A stretch of 13,093 nt of DNA from JACCUZ01 sp038246575 (GTDB lineage: Bacteria; Actinomycetota; Actinomycetes; JACCUZ01): NCBI GenBank assembly GCA_038246575.1, contig JBBRVU010000116.1, positions 1 through 13,093 on the forward strand, given 5' to 3'. The position numbers and the translations under genes were made by a program. This document shows positions 1 to 6,834 of this stretch, piece by piece. Positions within the stretch are counted from its first letter, which is position 1; the number at the start of each line of letters is the position of its first letter. The notes under the pieces were generated by a model. The model had not been told where the DNA came from. It did not search any database and saw nothing but the letters and a program-made list of their open reading frames with translations.

Positions 1-1191
1 GCGACGGAGGCGCCGGACGCAGGGGAATCGGTCGAGCACCTCACGGAGACTGCCGTGTTGGCCACGCCTGCCGCTGACCCACGGGTCATCGTCGCCACCG
101 CTACAGCACCCGACGCCACCGCCCTGTCCCGCCTCCCGTTCAGGGGCACTGACGATGAGGAACAGCAGCTGGCCGAGCAGAATGTGGCCAGGTGGAAGCT
201 GTTAGACGAGCATCGCCTCGACCCCGACCGGCCGGCGAGTGGCAGCTACCGGCGCATCACGGATGTCAAGGTGAGCACGACCGACCCGGATGCGGCCCTG
301 CTGCGGCCGGGCGGCGGCGCACGCTTGGGCTATCACGACCACGACGTGGTGGACGGCGGGCGGGCGCGTATCATCCTGGCTGCCCTGGTGACGCCGGCCG
401 ACGTGCAGGACAACCAGGCCATGCTCGACCTACTGGACCGTGTCCGCTTTCGCTCCCACCTGCATCCGCGCCGAGTGGTCGCCGACGCCAAGTACGGCAC
501 CGGCGAGAACCTGCGCGCGCTGGAGGAACGCAGCATCCAGGCGTACATGCCGGTGGTGGATTATGAGCAGTCCAGCCCCTTCTTCCGCCACGCCGACTTT
601 ACCTACAACGCCGAGACAGATACCTACTGCTGCCCGCAGGGCGTCACCCTCACCTTCCGCGGCAACTCCTACACCACGCGAGTGCGGACGTATGCTGCCC
701 CCACCGCCAACTGTGCCGCATGCCCCGTCCGTGAGCGCTGCACCGACAGTACCAAGGGACGGCGCCTGAATCGGCCGTTCGATGAGGACTGCCGTGAGCG
801 GGCGCGGGCAGTGCAGACCACCGCGGGCTACCAGAAGGCGATGCGCAAACGGCAGGTGTGGGTGGAACCCCTCTTCGGGGAAGCGAAAGACTGGCATGGC
901 TTACGGCGGTTCCGCTTACGGGGCCTCTGGAAGGTGAACTGCGAAGGATTACTGATAGCGACAGGGCAGAACCTGAAGCGGTGGCTCACCACAATGGGCT
1001 GGGGGCGGCGCCATGGACCGACTGGGTGTCTCGCCCTCGTGCCTTCCCCCTGCGCACCGCCCCGCCGGCTCGGCGGCTCTGACCAGGACACCGTCGCCCC
1101 CGCGACTTTTTCAACAGGCTGGTCCCGTTGTGGTTCAGCACACGGCGTGTCTCAAAACCTCGAACTTCGGGGGCGACACGACGGGTTGTGA
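1..1191 (+). CDS. IS1182-type DDE transposase, 5' end outside the window
   Basis: The reading frame is open from base 1, so the true start probably lies left of the window; the first GTG inside is at 55. Numbered from that GTG, the DDE core shows Asp77 in STTDPDA, Asp144 in VVADAKYGTGENL and Glu271 in VWVEPLFGEAKDWHGLRRF. A cysteine cluster lies between the second Asp and the Glu (CCPQG near 192, C220, C223, C229). This order of motifs is typical of IS1182-family transposases, which cut and paste DNA by a DDE mechanism. The recognisable protein ends near NLKRWL (about residue 310). The remaining ~65 residues are low-complexity and read through a likely IS end at 1104-1120 into flanking DNA, so the natural stop may have been lost. 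Family assignment is confident; activity is unknown. Confidence 0.87.
   Translation, partial: ATEAPDAGESVEHLTETAVLATPAADPRVIVATATAPDATALSRLPFRGTDDEEQQLAEQNVARWKLLDEHRLDPDRPASGSYRRITDVKVSTTDPDAALLRPGGGARLGYHDHDVVDGGRARIILAALVTPADVQDNQAMLDLLDRVRFRSHLHPRRVVADAKYGTGENLRALEERSIQAYMPVVDYEQSSPFFRHADFTYNAETDTYCCPQGVTLTFRGNSYTTRVRTYAAPTANCAACPVRERCTDSTKGRRLNRPFDEDCRERARAVQTTAGYQKAMRKRQVWVEPLFGEAKDWHGLRRFRLRGLWKVNCEGLLIATGQNLKRWLTTMGWGRRHGPTGCLALVPSPCAPPRRLGGSDQDTVAPATFSTGWSRCGSAHGVSQNLELRGRHDGL
1104..1120. repeat. Candidate right terminal inverted repeat of the IS1182-type element
   Basis: The string GACTTTTTCAACAGGCT stands out as a T-rich patch in GC-rich surroundings, about 100 bp after the conserved end of the transposase. 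Its reverse complement, AGCCTGTTGAAAAAGTC, resembles the tips of many IS elements of this type (recalled pattern, not searched). The matching left end would lie outside the window, so this cannot be confirmed here. Confidence 0.45.
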
Positions 1192-1267
1192 GACGACCAG
1201 GAGGCCTGCCGGTACGGCAATCGCCGGTGCGTCCCTGAACACAGGGGGTGCGTATACTGCAGGGGCG

Positions 1268-1573
1268 ATGGACCAGGACATTCGCTTCTGCACCATTCCC
1301 ACCGGCGTACGCATCGCCTACGCCACCATCGGCCAGGGGCCGCCCCTGGTGGTGCCGCCCTACTGGGTGACGCATCTGGAGGTGGATTGGGAGCAGCCGG
1401 CCCTGCGGGCGTTCTGGACCACGCTCGCCCAGCACCACACCATCCTCCGCTTCGACACCCACGGCTGCGGGCTCTCCGACCGCGACCGCGACCGCACCGA
1501 CCGCACCTTAGACTACGAGGTCCGCATGCTTGAAGCCGTGCTGGACCAGCTCGCCCTCGGCACGAGCGACTGA
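1268..1573 (+). pseudogene. N-terminal fragment of an alpha/beta hydrolase
   Basis: This 101-residue frame starts MDQDIRFCTIPTGVRIAYAT, then has GQGPPLVVPPYWVTHLEVDWE and FDTHGCGLSD. That is the usual opening of alpha/beta hydrolase domains, which in these bacteria are often fused to LuxR or nucleotide-cyclase modules. The family normally continues past 'LDALGLERF' to the nucleophile elbow GxSxG, the acid and the His. Here the frame ends right after LDQLALGTSD, so no catalytic Ser is present and about two thirds of the domain is missing. The stop lies only 33 bases before the next gene, suggesting that a deletion joined the two. A GACCGC hexamer repeat (about 1478-1500) gives an odd DRDRDRTDRT run. 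The ATG at 1268 is preceded by GGGG six bases upstream. Probably non-functional. Confidence 0.7.
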
Positions 1574-1592
1574 CGGAACGGAACGGAACGAA
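1573..1592 (+). repeat. Short ACGGA tandem repeat ahead of the SDR gene
   Basis: Three copies of ACGGA, then a degenerate ACGAA, follow the hydrolase stop and run directly into the strong ribosome-binding site AAGGAGAGG (1591-1599) of the SDR gene. The array may mark the deletion joint that truncated the hydrolase. Confidence 0.6.
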
Positions 1593-1606
1593 GGAGAGGA
1601 CGCGCC

Positions 1607-2427
1607 ATGGCAGCGGAACTCGCGGGGCAGGTGGCGATCGTCACCGGCGGCGGACGCGGCATCGGGCGGGCCGTGGCCCGGGCCCTCGCCGCGGCGGGTA
1701 CGGCGGTGATGGTGTCCGCCCGCACCGAGGACCAGCTCACCGAGACCGTGGGGCTGATCGAGCGGACGGGTGGCGTGGCTCGCGCGCACCCGGCGGACGT
1801 GACCGACGGCGCGGCGGTGGACGAGTTGGTGAAGGACACCGAGCGGCGGCTCGGGCCGGTGGACCTCCTGGTCAACAATGCCGGCAACATTGGCGCGGTC
1901 GGCCCGCTGTGGGAGGTGGACCCGGAGGTGTGGTGGCGGGTGATGGAGGTCAACGTCCGCGGGGTGATGCTCTGCTCCCGCGCGGTGCTGCCGGGCATGA
2001 TCGCCCGGCGCTGCGGGCGGATCATCAATGTGGCGAGCGGCTCGTCGCTCGGGCCGCTCCCGGCGATGTCGGGCTATGCCACCTCCAAGACGGCGGTCGT
2101 GCGCCTGACGGAGCACCTGGCGGCCGATACCCAGCCCACGGCGTCTGCATCTTCGCGATCCTGCCCGGCCTGGTGTACACCGACCTGGCGGCCGTCGTGC
2201 TGGAATCGACGGAAGGGCAGCGGTGGACACCGCAATACCGCGGGGCGTACGCGGAGCGGCATGTGCCCCCGGAGCAGGCCGGGCAACTCTGCTGTTTCCT
2301 GGCCTCGGGTCAGGCCGATGGCCTCAGCGGCCGCCTGGTCTCGGTCGCGGACGATCTGACCGCGCTGGCCGGACGGAGCGAGGCCATCCAACGGGACGAC
2401 TTATATGTCCTGCGGCTCCGCACCTAG
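1607..2427 (+). pseudogene. Short-chain dehydrogenase/reductase (SDR) broken by a -1 frameshift
   Basis: The start is fixed by AAGGAGAGG seven bases before the ATG. The first frame carries a full classical SDR N-terminal half: the cofactor loop TGGGRGIG (residues 13-20), NNAG (90-93), catalytic Ser144, and YATSK with Tyr157 and Lys161. After HLAADT (about 2129) this frame turns into Arg/Ser-rich nonsense ending at 2359. The correct continuation, GVCIFAILPGLVYTDLA and a plausible SDR C-terminus, is in the frame that ends at 2427. Moving between the two needs one missing base around 2131-2137. With that base restored the protein would be about 273 residues, a normal SDR length. Members of this family reduce or oxidise carbonyls/alcohols with NAD(P)H; the substrate cannot be read from the sequence. 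A sequencing error is possible. Confidence 0.82.
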
Positions 2428-2501
2428 CGGTCGGCGGATCCCCGCCCGGCCCCCCGTGGGCAATCGTGTCATCGCGGTGAACGCCCGCAGGGGTTTCTGA
2501 T

Positions 2502-2762
2502 GTGCGGCATCTATGGCGCGAACCGTACCGGTCTCGCCGGCGTGCTCGATATTTACCAGGGTGCCGCAGTGTGACATGCTCTCGTTCCCATAAGGGTATC
2601 TGCTTCGCCCGCGAGCAGGCGTTGGCTACGCTGCGCCAGCAACCGGGCTTCCAAGGGGCACGGATGCTGGTCGACCGCCGCTCGGGCAAGACGGTTTCCG
2701 TGACTCTGTGGGAAACCGAGGCGGCGGCCCAGGCAGTGGAGGGTCCTATCAGTTCAACATAG
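2502..2762 (+). pseudogene. Remnant of an antibiotic-biosynthesis-monooxygenase-like (ABM) domain
   Basis: Only the C-terminal half of this 86-residue frame looks like protein: REQALATLRQQPGFQG, then ARMLVDRRSGKTVSVTLWET, and EAAAQA. That is the usual strand pattern of small ABM/dimeric ferredoxin-like proteins (PGF-G, then a strand ending in LWET). The first 35 residues are Arg-rich and unlike the family, with no good ribosome-binding site. A neighbouring frame (2500-2574) gives VLDIYQGAAV, which could be the displaced N-terminal helix. I read this as a decayed gene; domain assignment is by pattern only. Confidence 0.45.
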
Positions 2763-3121
2763 CGGCGGCTCTTTTCCAACTGATCATAATGTGTCTAGTG
2801 CGATCCACACGGATGTTCGGGCTCACCCATGCGCGCTCACACGCCGCCATGCTGCCCCCGAGCGTGGCCAGGAGCGGCGATGTAGCTCAGCAAGTAGCCC
2901 GCCCGCTGCATCCCCGTGGCCGCTGGCAACCGTCCTGACGCGCTGGCGGGTATGCGGGGCGGCAGGTGGGCGAATGACGGGGAATCACATGAGTGCTGGT
3001 GCCGTGACCCCCCGTGGTCCGCACAGGGGGAGTATGGTACCAACCGCGCCAGTCCCTGATGCTGGGCGGGCGGTTCTGCCATCCGTGGATGGCGCCACCA
3101 GCTGAAACAGAGGCGCCGCTC
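2763..3121. other. Gene-free stretch before the NarL-type regulator
   Basis: No frame here reads as a recognisable protein. Short frames exist (for example 2791-3105) but have biased composition and no ribosome-binding site. An imperfect hairpin of C- and G-runs spans about 3008-3030. The DNA just before 3122 presumably holds the promoter of the response regulator, but I see no convincing -35/-10 pair. Confidence 0.4.
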
Positions 3122-3775
3122 ATGACTATTCGAGTCCTTATCGCGGACGACAATGCCCTGTTCCGGGTGGGCCTTGCCCGTCTCCTGGGGCACTGTCCGG
3201 AGGTCACGGTCATCGGTCACGCCACGGATGTCTCCGAGGCAGTACGCAAGGCGACGCTGCTGCGGCCCGACGTGGTGCTCATGGACCTCACGCTGCCGCG
3301 CGGCGGCGGCGTCACGGCCACCCACCAGATGACGGTGGAGCGACCAGAGCTCCCGGTGTGCATACTGACCAGCTCTGAGCGGCCGGGTGACCTGTTCGCC
3401 GCCGTGCGGGCCGGCGCCCGCGGCTACCTCGTCAAGACGGTCACGCGGGATCAGCTGTGTGGCTGCCTGCGCACGCTCGCGGAGGGTGGCGCCGTCATCA
3501 CTCCCGCCCTGGCGGCCCGTTTGTTGACCGAATTCAACAAACTCACGCCCGCTATGCCGTCGGGGTCGCGCGCGTTCGGCCAGATCTCCGCGCGCGAGCG
3601 GGAGGTGGTGGAGGCGGTGAGTCGGGGCGCGACCAACAAGGACATCGCTGATACGCTGGTCATTACGGCGAACACGGTTAAGTGCCATCTCCGCAACATC
3701 CTCGCCAAACTCGGGCTGCGCAACCGGCAGCAGCTCGCGGCCTTCGCCACACAACAGGGGTGGGTCGTGGTGTGA
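3122..3775 (+). CDS. NarL/LuxR-family DNA-binding response regulator
   Basis: This 217-residue protein has the standard size and order for the NarL/FixJ class. The receiver domain (about 1-120) shows the acidic pair Asp9-Asp10, phospho-acceptor Asp55 in VVLMDLTLP, Thr83 in CILTSSE and Lys105 in GYLVKTV, so phosphorylation should be possible. The C-terminal LuxR-type helix-turn-helix (about 150-205) reads ISAREREVVEAVSRGATNKD and NTVKCHLRNILAKLGLRNR. The ATG at 3122 matches the receiver start; AGAGG lies about ten bases upstream, a modest site. No kinase is adjacent on this strand; the only kinase in the window is at 8813. It is convergent with the minus-strand block and has no visible damage. 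Target genes unknown. Confidence 0.93.
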   Translation: MTIRVLIADDNALFRVGLARLLGHCPEVTVIGHATDVSEAVRKATLLRPDVVLMDLTLPRGGGVTATHQMTVERPELPVCILTSSERPGDLFAAVRAGARGYLVKTVTRDQLCGCLRTLAEGGAVITPALAARLLTEFNKLTPAMPSGSRAFGQISAREREVVEAVSRGATNKDIADTLVITANTVKCHLRNILAKLGLRNRQQLAAFATQQGWVVV

Positions 3776-3792
3776 CCGGCAGCGCTGCCGGT
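3775..3792. terminator. Perfect 18-bp palindrome between convergent genes
   Basis: ACCGGCAGCGCTGCCGGT is a perfect palindrome that begins on the last base of the regulator's stop codon. It lies in the 78-bp gap between that gene and the convergent minus-strand gene ending at 3854. The position suits a bidirectional terminator, but there is no T-run on either side, so it would be a non-canonical one; an operator or protein-binding dyad is the alternative. Confidence 0.45.
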
Positions 3793-3853
3793 GTGATCGT
3801 CACCGCGTGAGCGGCCGCTACGGGGATGGGGCAGAGAGCGGCGAGAGCGAGGG

Positions 3854-4216
3854 TTACTGATACCTGACATCGTTGAGGTCCACGACCGCAGGCTGTTCCT
3901 CCGTACCGTGCAGGATGCTGATTTCGTGGACCTTTCCCTCTTCGATACGCCCCTGATCGATATACGCTCGGATGTACCGCACGGCTTGGTCGCTGCGCCG
4001 GCGCAGCAGTGCAAGCTCTTCATCGGGTGTCTGCGGCCAAGGAATGGGCATTTCAAGGAGAAGCATCACGGCCGCCACACGCGCCGTGCCGACTGGTCCT
4101 CGATAGAGGTTGAGCCACGCCTTCGAGAAGCGACCGTCGTCTGTGACGGTCGTCCGATGCCGAATCTCGTATCCCCCGTGCCCGACGCTACCGGTGATGC
4201 CTTGTTGATTCTGCAC
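3854..4216 (-). CDS. Hypothetical protein, 120 residues
   Basis: I do not recognise this family. A GTG start at 4216 is supported by a GAGGTG ribosome-binding site four bases upstream (4221-4226). The protein looks soluble and real: a strand-rich first half (YEIRHRTTVTDDGRFSKAWL, then NLYRGPVGTARVAAVMLLLE), a proline turn (PIPWPQTPDEE), and a charged helical stretch (LALLRRRSDQAVRYIRAYID) near 80-95. It has no membrane segment, signal peptide or Cys pattern. It is last in a run of minus-strand genes, about 120 bp after the next small gene, so it may share a transcript with it. Confidence 0.6.
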   Translation of the reverse strand: MQNQQGITGSVGHGGYEIRHRTTVTDDGRFSKAWLNLYRGPVGTARVAAVMLLLEMPIPWPQTPDEELALLRRRSDQAVRYIRAYIDQGRIEEGKVHEISILHGTEEQPAVVDLNDVRYQ

Positions 4217-4340
4217 GGCTCACCTCGCTGCTCTGCGGTCAGTATTGCATAGCTTGGTCAGGGCATCTGCGGCAGCGCCGATGGCAGGTCGCCCCACACA
4301 CCGGCGCTCACCACCCCATCCTCGATTGCAGACAGGATCG

Positions 4341-4538
4341 TTACGCAAGGAACCGACTGAACTCGCGCTCGGAGACGTCCTGTTCGCGGTCCGTTTCCTC
4401 ACTCCACAACTCGAATTCCTCCCGCGTCGTGTCCTCCCACTTCTTGCGGGGTCCGAGCCGCACCACGGCCCGCTGATCAAGCCACTCCTGCAGCGCCAGC
4501 TTTGCCTGCGCGTCCGGGCCCGTGCCGACGTTCGCCAT
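4341..4538 (-). CDS. Small acidic hypothetical protein, 65 residues
   Basis: The ATG at 4538 is chosen because GAGGAGC stands about seven bases before it; the longer frame from 4583 has no such site. The product, starting MANVGTGPDAQAKLALQEWL, is highly charged and probably mostly helical. It includes RKKWEDTTREEFELWSEETD and ends in EREFSRFLA. Strong acidic character and small size are seen in some regulatory or antidote-type partners, but nothing specific ties it to such a role. It sits between an HTH-protein gene and another small unknown gene on the same strand. Confidence 0.55.
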   Translation of the reverse strand: MANVGTGPDAQAKLALQEWLDQRAVVRLGPRKKWEDTTREEFELWSEETDREQDVSEREFSRFLA

Positions 4539-4629
4539 GCGATCGCTCCTCGTGTCCCACCCCACCAGCCGCGAACCCAGCATATCGCCGCGCCCGCCGC
4601 CGACGCTCGCGATGTTGACCGTGCGTCAG

Positions 4630-4914
4630 TCATCGTCCTTCGTCGCTGGCCGCCTCGCCTCCCCCACGCAGCCACCCGTCGATATCGGACGACCGGAATC
4701 GCCGGGAGCCGGCGATGCTCACAGGAGGAATCATCCCAGCCCTCGCCAGCCGGTAGACGGTGACACGGCTCAAACCGAGCCGCCGTGTCACGTCATCAAC
4801 GCGGAGCAGGTGCACGGGTGCGGCTGAGCGCTGGGCCGCCGTAGGTTCGACCGTTGGCGCAGGCACCGCTGGAACGACCGTGAGCTGGGCCGGCGGCGGT
4901 TTCGGTGGTTGCAT
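4630..4914 (-). CDS. Excisionase/MerR-type helix-turn-helix protein
   Basis: This 94-residue protein has a Pro/Ala-rich N-terminal tail (1-35) and then a compact winged-HTH of the excisionase/AlpA kind: LLRVDDVTRRLGLSRVTVYR followed by LARAGMIPPVSIAGSRRFRS and DIDGWL (about 37-83). Such domains bind DNA in phage excisionases, plasmid regulators and many small transcription factors. The ATG at 4914 shares one base with the TGA of the upstream PNPOx-like gene (TGATG), and a GTG one codon earlier would overlap by four; either way translation should be coupled. No integrase or att-like repeat is visible, so a regulatory role is more likely than excision. Confidence 0.78.
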   Translation of the reverse strand: MQPPKPPPAQLTVVPAVPAPTVEPTAAQRSAAPVHLLRVDDVTRRLGLSRVTVYRLARAGMIPPVSIAGSRRFRSSDIDGWLRGGGEAASDEGR

Positions 4915-5378
4915 CACCGGATGGTCGGGTGCATGACGACCTGATCGCGCTCATAGCGGCCGGTGCGGTCCGTGCCGCGGATGCGGTAGACGACGATCTG
5001 GGTCGGACCGTCCACGTCGGGCGCCATGCTCGGCGCGGCGGGCCGCTCCCCCTGTCGGCCGATGGCGGCCAACGCCGTGTCACGCTCGGACTCGTTGGTG
5101 AGCTCTTCGAATGTCCCATGCGCGACGACACTGCGCCAGTGTGCGGGAGAGTCAATCTCCTCGACCTCGAAGCACACCTCGGGATGGGTCCGCATCAGCC
5201 GGACCTTCAGTCCTTCGTGCGAGTGCAGGTAGACATAGGTGCCGTCGTACCCATACGCCACCGGCACAATGAAGACGCGGCCCTCCGCGTAGATGCCCAG
5301 TCGGCCGATCAGCGCGGTGCGGAGCACCTGCTCAATCTCGGCCACGCTCAACTCCCCGATCATCGCCATGTCCGTCAT
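4914..5378 (-). CDS. Pyridoxamine 5'-phosphate oxidase-like FMN-binding protein
   Basis: The frame encodes about 154 residues with the split-barrel PNPOx pattern: an N-terminal helix (ELSVAEIEQVLRTALIGRLG), strands in VFIVPVAYGYDGTYVYLHSH, the segment GLKVRLMRTHPEVCFEVEEI, and WRSVVAHGTFEEL. Relatives bind FMN, heme or F420 and include nitroimidazole-resistance (Nim) proteins; this one probably binds a flavin and is cytoplasmic. Start choice is uncertain. AAAGGA lies one base from the ATG at 5378 and about ten bases from an in-frame ATG at 5369, so the shorter start is also plausible. It follows the cNMP-fold gene by about 70 bp, and its stop overlaps the HTH gene's start, suggesting one transcript. 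Confidence 0.82.
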   Translation of the reverse strand: MTDMAMIGELSVAEIEQVLRTALIGRLGIYAEGRVFIVPVAYGYDGTYVYLHSHEGLKVRLMRTHPEVCFEVEEIDSPAHWRSVVAHGTFEELTNESERDTALAAIGRQGERPAAPSMAPDVDGPTQIVVYRIRGTDRTGRYERDQVVMHPTIR

Positions 5379-5450
5379 GTCCTTTCGGCTACCAGGGGTA
5401 CACGGTCGCGGCGGATGGGGCCACACCTCGCGGCCGGCCGGCGGCCAGCG

Positions 5451-5918
5451 TTACCTATCGGCGGCGCCCTGCAGCCGCACCCGCAACGCGTGGGCGCAGG
5501 TCTCCAGGTCCTCCAGGTTGCGCACCGAGCGGCTCAGGCTACTGAGCAGCCCCACGGAGGGGACGGGATAGAGCAGCATCGTCTCGGCGAGGACGAGGGC
5601 GCTCAACTCCAACGTCTCGGTCTCCTCGATGGCCGTCACCGTCTCCGGCCACGGCGCCAGGTCGAGGATGCCCAGTTCCCCGACCGATTCGCCCGGCCCG
5701 AGCACGAGCACCTCGACCGGCTCACTCAGGTCGGGGTGCGCGCGCTCCCGGCGCACCCGCCCGCGCACGATCACGTACATCGTGCCGCGCACGTCGCCCT
5801 GGCGCAGCAGCGCGTCGCCGGCCCGGAAGAGGCACGGTCGCCCAAGGGCCACCAGCCGGTTCAGACCCTCGGCCGGAAAGTCCTGGAAGACGTCGACATC
5901 GGCGAGTGTCGTCATCAT
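5451..5918 (-). CDS. Stand-alone cyclic-nucleotide-binding-fold (Crp-like) protein
   Basis: The start is placed at tandem ATGs (5918/5915) after AAAGGGA. The 155-residue product is a single cNMP-binding domain: DVDVFQDFPAEGLNRLV, CLFRAGDALLRQGD, GTMYVIVRGRVRRER, and the phosphate-binding cassette GPGESVGELGILDLAPWPET (about 74-93). A helical tail follows, but there is no DNA-binding HTH, so it is not a complete Crp/Fnr regulator. The cassette keeps Gly80-Glu81 but has Trp90 where cAMP-binding proteins have Arg, so canonical cAMP binding is doubtful. It may sense another ligand or work as a protein-interaction module. It heads the PNPOx and HTH genes on the minus strand and lies downstream of the OmpR-type regulator. 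Confidence 0.82.
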   Translation of the reverse strand: MMTTLADVDVFQDFPAEGLNRLVALGRPCLFRAGDALLRQGDVRGTMYVIVRGRVRRERAHPDLSEPVEVLVLGPGESVGELGILDLAPWPETVTAIEETETLELSALVLAETMLLYPVPSVGLLSSLSRSVRNLEDLETCAHALRVRLQGAADR

Positions 5919-6036
5919 CGGGTCCCTTTGCCGCCGCCGCGGTGCGGGTGGTGGTGTGCCACCGACGGACGTCGCCACACGACGATGGCCGCCATACTAC
6001 CCTCCCGGTGGCCCCCTCAGCGTACTCCCCGGTGCA

Positions 6037-6073
6037 GTGACACCGCAGTCACCGCGCACCCGTGACCTGTCAC
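6037..6073. promoter_or_regulatory. Cluster of GTGAC/GTCAC half-sites upstream of the cNMP-fold gene
   Basis: Four half-sites fall within 37 bp: GTGAC (6037), GTCAC (6048), GTGAC (6062) and GTCAC (6069). They form two inverted pairs, with 6-bp and 2-bp spacers. The second extends to CGTGACCTGTCACG (6061-6074). They lie in the 192-bp gap between the OmpR-type regulator's stop and the cNMP-fold gene, in a place suited to an operator. The same GTGACA core recurs at 8113-8131. Function is inferred only. Confidence 0.4.
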
Positions 6074-6110
6074 GAGGGGATAACCGTCCGACGGCCGCGA
6101 GGATGTCCGC

Positions 6111-6834
6111 TCAGCGCTCGTCCGCCGCGGGCGGTGGCCGGTCGACAAGCCGGAAGCCGACCCCGGCAATGCTGTGCAGCAGGTGGGGCTGGGCCGGGTC
6201 ATCGTTGAGCTTGCGGCGCAGCCGGTAGACCGTCGTGCGCACCATGTCGGTGACGCTCGGGTCGTGGTAGCCCCACACCTGACGGATGAGGGTGGCGAAC
6301 GTGACGACCACGCCGGCATGTTCCATCAGATAGTGCAGCAGGCGGAGCTCGAGTGGCGTCAGGGCGAGCGGCTGGTCGGTGTGCGTGACCTCGCGCCGGG
6401 CGAGGTCCAGCGTCAGCGGTCCCACCGTCAGCACCGCGGGCGCGGGGGCGTCGTGGTGTTGCAGGATGGCGCGGATGCGCGCGACCAGCTCGCGGGTGCT
6501 GAACGGCTTGCTGACATAGTCGTCGGCGCCCTGATCGAGGCCCGCGACCCGGGCATCCTCGTCGCCGCGGCCGGTGAGCACGATCACGACCGCCTCGCTC
6601 TGGCGACGGAGCTGGTGGAGCAGGTCGGCGGAGCAGGTCGGCGGTATCCGCGGCATGCAGCGGTGCATCGAGCAGCACCAGGGCGGGCCGCTCGGCGTCC
6701 AGGAGCGCGAGGGCGGTGGCGGCATCCCGCGCCGACCAGACAGTGAACCCGGCCCGTTCCAGGGCCAGGGTCAGCACCGCCACCAGCTCGGCGTCATCGT
6801 CAGTCAGCAGCAGCGTCATCGTCAGGGCTGGCAT
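6111..6834 (-). pseudogene. OmpR/PhoB-family response regulator interrupted by a 13-bp tandem duplication
   Basis: The start at 6834 follows GGAGGG by six bases. The first frame gives MPALTMTLLLTDDDAELVAV and phospho-acceptor Asp56 in ALVLLDAPL, running to TADLL. There a duplicated 13-mer (6618-6643) throws translation out of frame. The second frame continues with HQLRRQSEAVVIVLTGRGDE, GADDYVSKPF (Thr and Lys of the receiver) and a complete winged-helix Trans_reg_C domain ending GVGFRLV. Removing one 13-mer restores a seamless receiver and a regulator of normal size (about 236 residues). It would bind DNA as a phosphorylated dimer. The likely partner is the histidine kinase at 8813, encoded divergently across the IS630 insertion. 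As sequenced the gene yields only a truncated, altered receiver; duplication loss could restore it. Confidence 0.88.
6618..6643. repeat. 13-bp direct tandem duplication inside the response regulator gene
   Basis: GAGCAGGTCGGCG occurs twice back to back (6618-6630 and 6631-6643). On the coding strand this is CGCCGACCTGCTC twice. The unit length is not a multiple of three and accounts exactly for the frame break of the surrounding gene. Confidence 0.95.

Noticed and set aside
986..1462. 158-codon minus-strand frame across the IS end and hydrolase fragment
   Set aside because: It crosses the IS boundary, is antisense to two recognisable coding segments and has no family-like motif.
2879..2910. 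tRNA-like string TAGCTCAGCAAGTAGCCCGCC
   Set aside because: It resembles a tRNA D-arm, but no acceptor stem, anticodon arm or T-arm (GTTCGA) can be placed around it.
2791..3105. 104-codon plus-strand frame
   Set aside because: Composition is Ala/Pro/Arg-rich without structure, there is no ribosome-binding site, and no family was recognised.
2837..3754. 305-codon minus-strand frame
   Set aside because: It is antisense to the clear NarL-type regulator and shows no domain motif.
4905..6065. 386-codon plus-strand frame
   Set aside because: It lies opposite the supported PNPOx-like and cNMP-fold genes; its His/Arg-rich, repeat-poor product looks like the antisense shadow of GC-rich codons and has no ribosome-binding site.
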